A stretch of DNA of 64,000 nt from an uncultured Succinivibrionaceae bacterium (GCA_900539665.1 UQCV01000001.1:1-64000); one strand, 5' to 3'. Shown: positions 45,226 through 54,021, counted from the first letter of the stretch. Notes: generated by a model not told the origin, from the sequence alone. A program made the numbers and translations.

Positions 45226-46224
45226 GTGGAATACTCAATTTCAGTATTGGGGGCAGGCTCATATGGGACTGCCCTTGCTATATCCCTAGCTAGAAATGGG
45301 CGTCGTGTCATGCTTTGGGGGCATAACCCTAAGAAGATTGAGCTTATGCAGCAAGGGAGATGTAATGAACAGTTTCTTCCAGGACAAAAATTCCCGGAAG
45401 CGATGGATCTTACATCGGATCTAAAGACGGCGATGGAAGCGGCTTCCATCATCCTTGTGGTAGTGCCAAGTAGCGCTTTTAGACAAGTGCTTCATGAACT
45501 TAAGCCTTTTATGACTCCTGCTCATCGCGTAGCATGGGCCACTAAGGGTTTGGAAAATTCAACTGGGCGTTTACTAAGTGAAGTGGCTAAGGAAGAACTT
45601 GGACCGCATGTACCTTTAGCGGCCATAAGTGGACCTACATTTGCGAAAGAACTGGCCTCAGGTCTCCCAACGGCAATTTCCGTAGCAGGTACCGATGATG
45701 CCTTCACCGAAGAGTTCTCTCAACTTATTCACTCCACTAAAAACCTTCGTGTCTATAAAAACCCAGATTTAATTGGTTTGCAAATTGGCGGTTCTGTCAA
45801 AAATGTAATTGCCATTGGGGCCGGGTTGTCTGATGGTTTAGGTTTTGGGGCTAATGCAAGAACTGCACTCATTACTAGAGGCTTGGTGGAATTACAACGC
45901 CTTGGTGTTGCTATGGGCGCTTCTCCAAAGACCTTTATGGGGATGGCGGGGTTAGGTGATTTAGTTCTAACTTGTACTGACAATCAGTCGCGAAACAGAC
46001 GTTTTGGTTTGGCTTTAGGTGCTGGTAAAACCATTGAAGAAGCAATCGCCGAAATAGGGCAGGTGGTTGAAGGTTGGGAAAATACCAAGGAAGTGCACTT
46101 GCTAGCAGAAAGATATGGTGTTGATATGCCAATCTGTCATGAAGTCTACAATGTGCTTTTCATGCATAAATCGCCCAAAGATGCCACCGTATCATTATTG
46201 TCTAGAGCAAAAAAATCTGAATAG
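45226..46224 (+). CDS. gpsA: Glycerol-3-phosphate dehydrogenase (NAD(P)+)
   Basis: GpsA reduces dihydroxyacetone phosphate to sn-glycerol 3-phosphate for phospholipid synthesis. The 332-residue protein has dinucleotide-binding VLGAGSYGTALAISLARNGR (about 7-26), AISGPTFAKELASG (about 137-150), the catalytic-Lys region GGSVKNVIAIGAGLSDGLG (about 188-206) and GLGDLVLTCT. The start is GTG. It lies downstream of secB, as in E. coli; the usual next gene, cysE, is absent. Confidence 0.95.
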   Translation: MEYSISVLGAGSYGTALAISLARNGRRVMLWGHNPKKIELMQQGRCNEQFLPGQKFPEAMDLTSDLKTAMEAASIILVVVPSSAFRQVLHELKPFMTPAHRVAWATKGLENSTGRLLSEVAKEELGPHVPLAAISGPTFAKELASGLPTAISVAGTDDAFTEEFSQLIHSTKNLRVYKNPDLIGLQIGGSVKNVIAIGAGLSDGLGFGANARTALITRGLVELQRLGVAMGASPKTFMGMAGLGDLVLTCTDNQSRNRRFGLALGAGKTIEEAIAEIGQVVEGWENTKEVHLLAERYGVDMPICHEVYNVLFMHKSPKDATVSLLSRAKKSE

Positions 46225-46297
46225 TTCTGATGTGTTCGTAAACACTATTTGGTTTACAGTGTTAGTGAAGATTATAAACTTAACCTAAATCTTTATG

Positions 46298-46336
46298 AAA
46301 AAGGCTTCTATCAAGTTTTAATAGAAGTCTTTTTTA
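46298..46336 (+). terminator. Rho-independent terminator after gpsA
   Basis: Stem AAAAAGGCTTCTAT (46298-46311) / ATAGAAGTCTTTTTT (46321-46335), with one G-T pair, and a T-rich end. The A-run on the left means it may also serve nfuA on the other strand. Confidence 0.8.
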
Positions 46337-46421
46337 TTCTGCCGTTCAAATTAACATGTTACTTTTGGGTAAATATAAGTTAGCGATGCCAATTTTCACT
46401 ACTTTTTGTGGCGCCATGGAG

Positions 46422-47003
46422 CTATTTATAAGTTTCCTCAGTCACTTCATGATTAGTAGTATCGATAACTTCTTTAATCATGCCTGGAAAAGCTTGTTTT
46501 AGGTTAGCTTCGATACCATCTTTTAATGTGATGTTGACTAAGCTACAACCTTTGCACCCGCCAGAAAAACTTACTTTAACCACACCGTCTTCGGTAACTT
46601 CTTCAAGTTTTGCAAAACCACCATGCCCTGCGAGGCTTGGATTTACTGTGGTTTGGAAGAAGTTTGCGAGCTTGTCAAACAAAGGAGCGTCAGCTGGTAC
46701 GTCAGATCTTTTAAGCAGAGGAGCTTTGAAGGTTAAGCTACCCTTGTTGTCTTCATCGAAGATGAAGTCGATAACAGCATCTTTAAGGTATGGTTGAGAG
46801 GTTGAATCGATTACGGTTTCAAAACCATTGTGCTGAAAAATGTCATCAGCGCCAGTAACCATGTCTTGAGGACAATAAAGAATACCACATTCAACCCCAG
46901 GGGTGCCTGGGTTAGAAACAAAGATTCTAATTCTGGTGTTAGGTGCTTGGGTTGCAAGGAGCTGACAGAAATATTCTTCAGCTTTGGGGGTAATTGTTAT
47001 CAT
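46422..47003 (-). CDS. nfuA: Fe/S biogenesis protein NfuA
   Basis: NfuA carries a 4Fe-4S cluster to target proteins under stress. The 193-residue protein (E. coli 191) has a degenerate A-type N-terminal domain (about 1-95) and a C-terminal Nfu domain with Cys150 and Cys153 in SGGCKGCSLV, the cluster ligands. It is convergent with gpsA. In E. coli nfuA sits near bioH, which here is 4.4 kb away. Confidence 0.94.
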   Translation of the reverse strand: MITITPKAEEYFCQLLATQAPNTRIRIFVSNPGTPGVECGILYCPQDMVTGADDIFQHNGFETVIDSTSQPYLKDAVIDFIFDEDNKGSLTFKAPLLKRSDVPADAPLFDKLANFFQTTVNPSLAGHGGFAKLEEVTEDGVVKVSFSGGCKGCSLVNITLKDGIEANLKQAFPGMIKEVIDTTNHEVTEETYK

Positions 47004-47379
47004 TTATACACAATCCGTTTATTTATGCCGTATGTCTATAGATAGATTACTTTTTTAAGAACTAAAACTCGCTTTATTTAGTGGTTTAAGTTTAAAAAGT
47101 ATTACTCTATATGATATATGATTTCGCGTCTAAAGTTATAAAAAGATTTAGAGCATATGACAGAGTGAAATTTTTTTTCAGATGAAGCTATAGATATTAC
47201 AAAGGACTGAATGTTCTTTTGATATTTGTAACAAAAATCATCTTTTTCATGGAAATAAATTTTTTTTAAAAAAGTCATTTATTCATTAGACTAATTCTAG
47301 GATTTCATTTAAAATCAATCCGGTTATTTCAATATTAACATTTATTTTGTTATCTTAATTTTGTGGAGAAACTGTACAA
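47004..47379. other. AT-rich upstream region of pckA
   Basis: This 376-base spacer between divergent nfuA and pckA is extremely AT-rich with many A- and T-tracts, which could act as an UP-type element for a strong pckA promoter. I see no clear CRP or FNR site and no small gene. TGGAGAAAC forms the pckA ribosome binding site at its end. Confidence 0.4.
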
Positions 47380-48984
47380 ATGGCAGAATTAGACTTGCAG
47401 AAGTATGGTATTACTGGTGCTACTGAAGTAGTTCACAATCCATCTTACGAACAGCTTTTTGCTGATGAAACTGACCCTAAGCTTGAAGGCTACGAAAAGG
47501 GCCAAGTTACCGAGATGGGTGCTGTTAATGTAATGACTGGTGTTTACACTGGCCGTTCACCAAAGGACAAGTTCTTCGTACTCGACGATGTTACCAAAGA
47601 CACCATTTGGTGGACTTCTGATGCTTACAAGAATGACAACAAGCCTCTTTCTCAGGCTAGTTGGCAGGAACTTAAGAAGCTTGCTAGCAAGGAATTAAGC
47701 AACAAGAAGCTTTACGTTGTTGATGCTTTCTGTGGTGCTAACGAAAACTCACGTCTTAAGATCCGCTTCATCATGGAAGTGGCTTGGCAGGCTCACTTTG
47801 TAACCAACATGTTTGTAAGACCATCTGCTGAAGAACTTGCAAACTTTGGTGAACCAGATTTCGTAGTAATCAACGCTTCTAAGGCTAAGGTTGAAAACTA
47901 CAAGGAACTCGGTCTTAACTCTGAAACTGCAGTTGTATTTAACCTCACTGAAAAGGTTCAGATCATCATCAACACTTGGTACGGTGGTGAAATGAAGAAG
48001 GGTATGTTCTCTTACATGAACTACCTCCTCCCACTCAAGGGCATGGCATCTATGCACTGCTCTGCTAACACCAATGCTAAGGGTGAAACTGCTATCTTCT
48101 TCGGTCTTTCTGGTACTGGTAAGACTACCCTTTCTACCGATCCAAAGCGTGAACTCATCGGTGACGACGAACACGGTTGGGACGATGATGGTGTATTCAA
48201 CTTCGAAGGCGGTTGCTACGCTAAGGTAATCAACCTCTCTAAGGAAAACGAACCAGACATTTGGAATGCAATCAAGCGTAACGCTCTTCTCGAAAACGTA
48301 ACCGTTGATGCAAATGGCAAGATCGATTTCACTGATAAGTCTGTAACTGAAAACACTCGTGTTTCTTACCCAATTTATCACATCAAAAACATCGTTAAGC
48401 CTGTATCAAAGGCTCCAGCTGCTAAGAAGGTAATCTTCCTTTCTGCTGACGCTTTCGGTGTTCTCCCACCAGTATCTATTCTTAACCCAGAACAGACTCA
48501 GTACTACTTCCTCTCTGGCTTTACCGCTAAGCTCGCTGGTACTGAACGTGGTATTACTGAACCTACCCCAACCTTCTCTGCATGCTTCGGCGCAGCATTC
48601 CTTTCACTTCACCCAACTAAGTACGGTGAAGAACTCGTTAAGAAGATGAAGGCTTCTGGTGCTACTGCTTACCTCGTAAACACTGGCTGGAACGGTTCTG
48701 GCAAGCGTATCTCTATTAAGGATACCCGTGGTATTATCGACGCAATTCTTGACGGTTCTATCGACAAGGCTCCAACCAAGGTAATCCCAATTTTCGACTT
48801 TGTTGTTCCAACTGCTCTTCCAGGCGTTGATCCTGCAATCCTCGATCCACGTGATACCTACGCTGATAAGTCTCAGTGGGAAGAAAAGGCTAAGGATCTT
48901 GCATCTCGTTTCATCAAGAACTTCGCTAAGTTCGAAGGTAACGAACACGGTAAGGCTCTTGTAGCTGCTGGTCCTAAGCTCTAA
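47380..48984 (+). CDS. pckA: Phosphoenolpyruvate carboxykinase (ATP)
   Basis: PckA interconverts oxaloacetate and phosphoenolpyruvate with ATP/ADP. In succinate-forming rumen and gut bacteria it runs in the carboxylating direction, fixing CO2 and making ATP. The 534-residue protein has Walker A GLSGTGKTTLSTD (about 246-258), the metal-binding IGDDEHGWDDDGVFNFEGGC (about 265-284) and NTGWNGSGKRISIKDTRGII near 430-450. It closely resembles the Anaerobiospirillum enzyme as I remember it. Codon use is unlike its neighbours, strongly preferring AAG, AAC, TTC, TAC and CTC, a sign of very high expression. Monocistronic, with a terminator. Confidence 0.97.
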   Translation: MAELDLQKYGITGATEVVHNPSYEQLFADETDPKLEGYEKGQVTEMGAVNVMTGVYTGRSPKDKFFVLDDVTKDTIWWTSDAYKNDNKPLSQASWQELKKLASKELSNKKLYVVDAFCGANENSRLKIRFIMEVAWQAHFVTNMFVRPSAEELANFGEPDFVVINASKAKVENYKELGLNSETAVVFNLTEKVQIIINTWYGGEMKKGMFSYMNYLLPLKGMASMHCSANTNAKGETAIFFGLSGTGKTTLSTDPKRELIGDDEHGWDDDGVFNFEGGCYAKVINLSKENEPDIWNAIKRNALLENVTVDANGKIDFTDKSVTENTRVSYPIYHIKNIVKPVSKAPAAKKVIFLSADAFGVLPPVSILNPEQTQYYFLSGFTAKLAGTERGITEPTPTFSACFGAAFLSLHPTKYGEELVKKMKASGATAYLVNTGWNGSGKRISIKDTRGIIDAILDGSIDKAPTKVIPIFDFVVPTALPGVDPAILDPRDTYADKSQWEEKAKDLASRFIKNFAKFEGNEHGKALVAAGPKL

Positions 48985-49034
48985 TAGAAGCTGACCATCC
49001 TTACGTTGTAAAACATAAGGTTAAATAAATTTTG

Positions 49035-49064
49035 AAAAGGGAATTGCATTGCAGTTCCCTTTTT
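49035..49064 (+). terminator. Rho-independent terminator of pckA
   Basis: Stem AAAAGGGAA (49035-49043) / TTCCCTTTT (49055-49063), with inner TGCA pairing, ends in five T. It lies 50 bases after the pckA stop. Confidence 0.88.
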
Positions 49065-49115
49065 GCATATAGTATCGAATAAAAAGTTATTCCTTTAAGG
49101 AAAATAGGGGGCTTT

Positions 49116-49730
49116 ATGAATTATGTAACTGCGGAAGGTATGGCTTTACTTAAGGGTGAGTTTAGCGAGCTTTGGAACGATTTAAGACCGAAGGTGGCAG
49201 ACCGATTGGCTTGGGCTGCATCTTTAGGTGACCGTAGTGAAAATGCTGACTATCAATACAATAAACGTTTGCTCCGTGAAGTAGATATTAGAATAAAGCA
49301 GTTGTCCGATATTTTTGATTCTACAAGTGTGCTTGATCGCAGTAGTGATGGGCAAAGAGATAATAAAGTCTACTTTGGGGCCTATGTTGAAATTGAAAAT
49401 GATGATGGTCAAATTAAACATGTGCATATCGTAGGGCACGCAGAAACTTATAACCGTGAAGGGTTTATTTCTTTAAGTAGCCCCATGGCCAAAGGTTTAA
49501 TGAATCTCTCGATTGATGATGAAGCGGTTATTAATACGCCCAAAGGCAAAGTCTCTTGGTATGTGAATAAAATTTCGTATAAGCCTGAAGCTTGGTTTGG
49601 TCCAATTCCCGCTCCCATGTTCAAATTTAGATCTAAATTTGATGATAATAAGACTACAGAAATAAAGTCAGATGAAGAATTGGCCAAGATAAAGCAGGAA
49701 TATTTGCGTCATTTGGCAGGTGAAGATTAA
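49116..49730 (+). CDS. greB: Transcription elongation factor GreB with C-terminal extension
   Basis: GreB enters the RNA polymerase secondary channel and stimulates cleavage of backtracked RNA. The N-terminal coiled coil has WAASLGDRSENADYQYNKRL (about 33-52), with the acidic tip D-SENADYQ, and the C-terminal domain has FGAYVEIENDDG and INTPKGKVSWYVNKISY. The protein has 204 residues against 158 in E. coli. The extra 45 or so at the end (from about residue 160) are charged and helical, with no recognised motif. Confidence 0.93.
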   Translation: MNYVTAEGMALLKGEFSELWNDLRPKVADRLAWAASLGDRSENADYQYNKRLLREVDIRIKQLSDIFDSTSVLDRSSDGQRDNKVYFGAYVEIENDDGQIKHVHIVGHAETYNREGFISLSSPMAKGLMNLSIDDEAVINTPKGKVSWYVNKISYKPEAWFGPIPAPMFKFRSKFDDNKTTEIKSDEELAKIKQEYLRHLAGED

Positions 49731-49749
49731 GTAGATAAGGAATGTGGTT

Positions 49750-50805
49750 CTATCCTTGGGTGTTAATTGTAGAGCCGAGGGTAGGGCTATAGCTTGAAGA
49801 CTGATAAAGAGAGCTGATGACTCTATTAGCATTAAAGTAATCTAAAGCTTTAGAGTCATCGTAATTTTGTGACTCGGTTTCATTTTTATTTGGGGATGTG
49901 GACGCATTGATTCCGGTTGAGGCATTATCGGTTTCAACTGCCACATTTTTGTTGTTATCCACAGCTTCTGAAGAATTAACTCCTTGTTCTTTTAGGACTT
50001 GCTGTCTTGCTCTATTAGCAATACGGACCGCTTCAGAAGCAACGTTGCGGTCTGCTCCGGATGGTTCAGCTGGAGCTAACGCCGCGCGATATACTTGTTC
50101 CATCTTTTTAATGGTGGCAGCGGGAGTTTTTTCTTCACTTAACGAAATAGATACAGAACCATCAGTGATGTATTGTTTGCCATCAGGCCCTGTGGTATAT
50201 GAGTAAGACGGGCTCTGGGCATAAGCCCCGCCTGTGGTTTTATGTTGATTTTCGTGAATTTGCACTTCACGGTCTCTTTGCTTTAAATCTTCTATTTCTT
50301 GAAGTTCGGCTTCGGTTAATTCCTTTGGGGTAGCGTTGCCATTGTTAGAAACTGTGTCTTCGTTATCATCGTGAGCTCTAGAGGGGCTATTGGCAGCTTG
50401 AGAGTGGCCACCGGCAGTTGCATTTGTGCGCTCTTGGTCTACTAAAGAGGTTGAGTTGTCCCCAAAGAATAAATTCTCTAATTCTGGGTTAAGTGCCTTA
50501 GTTGTGTGTGCAGAAGAATTAGTGTTTTTAGCTTCACTATATTTACGTGTGGTAGAGGAAGTAGTTGTGGTTACTGGGGAATGTCTTACGTTGATAGTGG
50601 ACGCAATTTGGGTTTGAGCTGATTGGACTTTACTTAAGGCAATTTGATTATTTTGCCGGGTGTTTTGCTCAAGTTGCTGGGCTTTTTGTTCGTTTTGTTC
50701 TTTTTGCGCAATGTAGGCAGGTAAACGTCCCTTACCAGAATTAGAATTGTAATTCCGGATATAGGTGGAATAAGAACCTGATGTATAGGTGCCGTTTATT
50801 CCCAT
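49750..50805 (-). CDS. SprA-related putative metalloprotease-like protein (PF12118 type)
   Basis: This 351-residue protein has a disordered Ser/Thr/Gln/Asn-rich first half and a conserved core at about 165-265: ELQEIEDLKQRDREVQIHEN, then Tyr-rich YAQSPSYSYTTGPDGKQYI and RAALAPAEPSGADRNVASEA. This pattern is that of the SprA-related family. H184-E-N-Q-H188 is an HExxH-like zinc site, hence the metalloprotease suggestion, which is unproven. It has no signal peptide. It is downstream of a 75-residue gene on the same strand, likely one operon. Its substrate and role are unknown. Confidence 0.7.
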   Translation of the reverse strand: MGINGTYTSGSYSTYIRNYNSNSGKGRLPAYIAQKEQNEQKAQQLEQNTRQNNQIALSKVQSAQTQIASTINVRHSPVTTTTSSTTRKYSEAKNTNSSAHTTKALNPELENLFFGDNSTSLVDQERTNATAGGHSQAANSPSRAHDDNEDTVSNNGNATPKELTEAELQEIEDLKQRDREVQIHENQHKTTGGAYAQSPSYSYTTGPDGKQYITDGSVSISLSEEKTPAATIKKMEQVYRAALAPAEPSGADRNVASEAVRIANRARQQVLKEQGVNSSEAVDNNKNVAVETDNASTGINASTSPNKNETESQNYDDSKALDYFNANRVISSLYQSSSYSPTLGSTINTQG

Positions 50806-50872
50806 ACCATTTCACCCCAATTTAGTTTTGAAACCAAATTAACCCAATTATTTGCTATTTAGCTAGGTCTAA

Positions 50873-51100
50873 TTAAGCAAATAAATCTATTAAGCTATCA
50901 GTACAATCCTTTTGAACTACAATCGTTTTACATAAGGCTTCTGTTACGGCTCTATTATTAATTAAGTCCACACAGTCTTTAGGCAACGATTCTTGATTGG
51001 CAGAATTGGTGTTAGCAATAATACTTGCGGTTTGACGTAACTGTGCTTGGTTATTAATGAGAGCCTGGGAAGCAGAGTTGATGTTAATCGAGTTACTCAT
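50873..51100 (-). CDS. Small hypothetical protein upstream of the SprA-related gene
   Basis: This 75-residue protein starts MSNSININSASQALINNQAQ, a Ser/Asn/Gln-rich amphipathic helix, and ends with a Cys-containing region (DCVDLINNRAVTEALCKTIV). The start at 51100 follows a strong AGGAG; a longer frame to 51136 lacks a site. The heptad-like N-terminus loosely recalls small motility or secretion proteins, but I do not recognise the family. Only 67 bases separate it from the SprA-related gene downstream, so they may work together. Confidence 0.6.
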   Translation of the reverse strand: MSNSININSASQALINNQAQLRQTASIIANTNSANQESLPKDCVDLINNRAVTEALCKTIVVQKDCTDSLIDLFA

Positions 51101-51359
51101 AACTTCTCCTTTAAACAGGTTACAATTACCCAACAATAGTTTAATCTAAAAATTTTGGCTTGGGTAAATTAAAGTGGAACTTTACGGAGGTTTTCACAAA
51201 AACAAGCAAAAAACTTGCGTGCGTTTAATTAGAGAAATCTCCTCAGGTTTTGTTACATGTTTTGAGGCAAAACTGAGAAGATAAAAGGGCGTTTAAAGAA
51301 ATCGCGCATAAGTTTTAAGGACAATGACTTTATGCATGGGGCCAAACCTTCCCGCAGGC

Positions 51360-52145
51360 TTATTTTAGATTTTGCAAGAAACTTGCGATTTCTTGGGCAA
51401 AGTTCTTAGGTTCGGTGATAAAAGGTGCATGTGAACTTGCGGGCATGATACAAATTTTAGCATTAGCCTTTTGGTGCCAAATTTGTGCACTAGTTGCAGG
51501 AACTAGGCGGTCGCGTGCGCCATAAATGTGTAGAGACGGACAAGTAATGCGACTAATATACCCGCGTAAGTCTTCATCCATAAGAGTTTTTAAGCCAGCC
51601 TGGAGCTCATAATATGAAGGTGTTTCGACTTCCGCGATTAGCTTTTTCATGGTGCGGATGTCTTGTTTTAAGGTTTCAGAGCCCATAGCTTGCAAAGATA
51701 AGAATTTATCAATGATGCTATTACAGTTATCCATTTTTAAGATGGAAGCAAATTTTTGGAGTAGGGTGGCTTCAGTACCCGGCCAAGAACTTGTAGGATC
51801 GGCACAAAAACGTGGACTACCAGCGCAAGTAATAAGACCTTTAACTTTATTAGGGTTAGTGATGGTGTATCTAAGAGCTAATGTGGCGCCTAAGGACCAT
51901 CCTAATAAAATAATGTTGTTAGGTAAGGTTTCTTCTAAAATCTTTTGGATCCCATCGCATCTATTAGCAGGGATTTGGTGGTTAATTCCATATCCTGGTA
52001 GATCTAATAGGGTTACGTTGCAGTATTTTTGAAGCAATGGAACTAAGGGATAAAAAATTCGACTGCAAATGCCCCAACCGTGGATAAGCACAAGATTGTG
52101 TGGACAATTAGCAGGTCCGGCAAAATATTCTGTATTAATGTGCAT
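51360..52145 (-). CDS. bioH: Pimeloyl-ACP methyl ester carboxylesterase
   Basis: BioH releases pimeloyl-ACP from its methyl ester, closing the BioC-BioH route to biotin. The 261-residue alpha/beta hydrolase has oxyanion motif LIHGWG (about 20-25), nucleophile Ser84 in LGWSLGA, Asp212 in GARDRLVP and His239 in SSHAPFI. The lid segment FLSLQAMGSETLKQDIRTMK (about 148-167) is characteristic of BioH. It stands alone; no other bio genes are in the window. Confidence 0.92.
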   Translation of the reverse strand: MHINTEYFAGPANCPHNLVLIHGWGICSRIFYPLVPLLQKYCNVTLLDLPGYGINHQIPANRCDGIQKILEETLPNNIILLGWSLGATLALRYTITNPNKVKGLITCAGSPRFCADPTSSWPGTEATLLQKFASILKMDNCNSIIDKFLSLQAMGSETLKQDIRTMKKLIAEVETPSYYELQAGLKTLMDEDLRGYISRITCPSLHIYGARDRLVPATSAQIWHQKANAKICIMPASSHAPFITEPKNFAQEIASFLQNLK

Positions 52146-52291
52146 GTTCTTGATTACCTTATTAAGATATTCATTCTTTGAGGAGGGAACGATGTTTTAA
52201 GCTTTATAACTAAAGAAAATTATACCTTGTTCTAAGAAGGATAGGAAATCAACGCCCATTGTTAGTGCTTTAATTATGCACTATTTCAAAC

Positions 52292-52306
52292 GCACCAAAT
52301 TGGTGC
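52292..52306. promoter_or_regulatory. NtrC (GlnG) binding site upstream of amtB
   Basis: GCACCAAATTGGTGC is a perfect palindrome matching the NtrC consensus GCACC-N5-GGTGC. It is centred about 118 bases upstream of the sigma-54 promoter, a normal enhancer distance. Partial sites flank it: TGCACT at 52277-52282 and GGTGCA at 52321-52326. Confidence 0.8.
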
Positions 52307-52409
52307 CTAAAAGATATTATGGTGCATAAAATTAGAATTTTAGCCTTATAAAATTCAAAATTAGCACCTTTATTGAGGTCTATAGGCGGTTTTAAAGATT
52401 TTTTTATAC

Positions 52410-52426
52410 TTGGCGTAGATGTTGCA
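52410..52426 (+). promoter_or_regulatory. Sigma-54 (RpoN) promoter of amtB
   Basis: TTGGCGTAGATGTTGCA matches the -24/-12 sigma-54 consensus with the invariant GG (52412-52413) and GC (52424-52425) exactly ten bases apart. Transcription would start near 52437, before the ribosome binding site GGAGA (52462-52466). Confidence 0.82.
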
Positions 52427-52471
52427 GTAATAGTTTCAAAATGTTCAAGCTTTTTTCTTTTGGAGAATATT

Positions 52472-53947
52472 ATGAAACGAATACTTAGTTTGCTACTTAT
52501 AGCAGGCGCATTCAGTTTTGCTACTCCTTCATGGGGTGAAGATGTGGCGCCAGCTACTATATCAGATACACAAAGTGAAGTAGTGGCCCCAGCCGCTACT
52601 ACCGCAGCGCCAGCACCGGCTGCTGAAGTTGTGGAAGTTAAAGTTGAAACTGCAGCTCCTGCGCCTGCTCCTGAAGCTCCGGCAGCTACTGAAGCAGCTC
52701 CGCAAGAACCACAAGTCAATACCGCTGATAACGGCTTTATCATGATTTGTGCCGCTCTCGTTATTTTAATGTCTATTCCTGGTATTGCCTTGTTCTATGG
52801 TGGTTTGGTTCGTTCAAAGAACATGTTGTCAGTACTGGCACAGACCATAGTTATATTCTCCCTAATGTTTGTTCTTTGGGCTATTTACGGTTACAGCTTG
52901 GCTTTTGGGGCAAACGATAACGAAACTTTACAGATGGTATTTGGTAACTTGGATAAGTTCCTCATGCTCTCTGTTGGTCCTGAAGCTGTAAACGGTACTC
53001 TTTCTGACTTAACTTTCTTCTCATTCCAAGGTGCGTTCGCAGGTATTACTGCTTGCTTAATCATTGGTTCATTTGCAGAAAGAATTAAATTCAGTGCCCT
53101 TTTGTTTGTAATCTTCATTTGGTTTACTTTCTCATACATCCCATTGTGCCACATGGTATGGGGTGGCGGGTACATTGACTCTGCATGGCATTCATATGAC
53201 TTTGCTGGTGGTCTCGTAGTACATATCAACGCTGCGATTTGTGCTCTTGTTGGTGCATATTTCGTGGGTAAGCGTATTGGTTATGGCCGTGAATTAATGT
53301 CACCACACAACATGGTTATGACTATGATTGGTGCCTGTCTCTTGTGGGTAGGTTGGTTCGGCTTCAACGCAGGTTCTGAACTTACTGCTGACGGTATATC
53401 TGCTCTTGCTTTTGCTAACACCTGTGTTGCTCCAGCCGCTGCCGCTCTTGCTTGGATGGCAGCTGAATGGATCCTCTTCAGTCGCCCATCTCTCTTAGGT
53501 GCATGTTCTGGGGCTGTTGCGGGTTTGGTTGCTATTACCCCTGCTTGTGCTTTCGTAAGTGTTGGTGGTGCCTTGATTATCGGTTTGGTTGCTGGCTTCG
53601 TATGTTTGTGGGGTATCCACGGCCTCAAGAAGCTCCTCAATGTTGATGACTCACTTGACGTATTTGGCGTACACGGTGTAGGTGGTATTACTGGTGCTTT
53701 ATTAACAGGTATCTTCTGTGCTCCTGCTCTTGGTGGTGTTGGCTTCAAAGAAGGTTGGGATTCAATCCTTGGTCAGTTCACTGGTCAGTTAGTATCTGTA
53801 ATTATTTGTATTGTTTGGTGTGGTATCGTTTCAATCGTTGCATTCTACCTTGCTGATAAGCTTTTCGGTGTACGTGTTGCTCCTGATGAAGAACGTGAAG
53901 GTCTTGACCTTACAACCCATGGCGAACGTGCTTACAACTTGATGTAA
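52472..53947 (+). CDS. amtB: Ammonium transporter AmtB
   Basis: AmtB is the trimeric ammonium channel of the inner membrane. The 491-residue protein has a cleavable signal peptide (MKRILSLLLIAGAFSFATPS), an unusual periplasmic Ala/Pro/Glu-rich segment (about 24-85) and then the eleven-helix Amt core, starting near DNGFIMICAALVILMSIPGI, with IALFYGGLVRSKN and the channel motifs FGVHGVGGITGALLTGIFC and GFNAGSEL. The start at 52472 has GGAGA upstream; the longer in-frame ATG at 52373 lies upstream of the sigma-54 promoter, so it cannot be used from that transcript. No glnK gene lies beside it. Confidence 0.95.
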   Translation: MKRILSLLLIAGAFSFATPSWGEDVAPATISDTQSEVVAPAATTAAPAPAAEVVEVKVETAAPAPAPEAPAATEAAPQEPQVNTADNGFIMICAALVILMSIPGIALFYGGLVRSKNMLSVLAQTIVIFSLMFVLWAIYGYSLAFGANDNETLQMVFGNLDKFLMLSVGPEAVNGTLSDLTFFSFQGAFAGITACLIIGSFAERIKFSALLFVIFIWFTFSYIPLCHMVWGGGYIDSAWHSYDFAGGLVVHINAAICALVGAYFVGKRIGYGRELMSPHNMVMTMIGACLLWVGWFGFNAGSELTADGISALAFANTCVAPAAAALAWMAAEWILFSRPSLLGACSGAVAGLVAITPACAFVSVGGALIIGLVAGFVCLWGIHGLKKLLNVDDSLDVFGVHGVGGITGALLTGIFCAPALGGVGFKEGWDSILGQFTGQLVSVIICIVWCGIVSIVAFYLADKLFGVRVAPDEEREGLDLTTHGERAYNLM

Positions 53948-53991
53948 TAACATCCCTGGTTAAAACAACCAAAAATAAAAATTGCAATGTT

Positions 53992-54021
53992 AAAGTACCT
54001 GTCTCGGCAGGTACTTTTTTT
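53992..54021 (+). terminator. Rho-independent terminator of amtB
   Basis: A 10-bp stem AAAGTACCTG (53992-54001) / CAGGTACTTT (54008-54017) with loop TCTCGG and seven T. Confidence 0.92.

Noticed and set aside
47004..47379. FNR or CRP sites upstream of pckA
   Set aside because: TTGAT and ATCA-like words occur but not with correct spacing or symmetry in this very AT-rich stretch.
47749..48381. 210-codon minus-strand frame inside pckA
   Set aside because: It is antisense to a certain pckA gene; the long open frame is a side effect of pckA's strong codon bias, and the translation has no family features.
53281..53748. 155-codon antisense frame within amtB
   Set aside because: Shadow of the AmtB membrane helices in a biased gene; Pro/Ala/Lys-rich with no signals.
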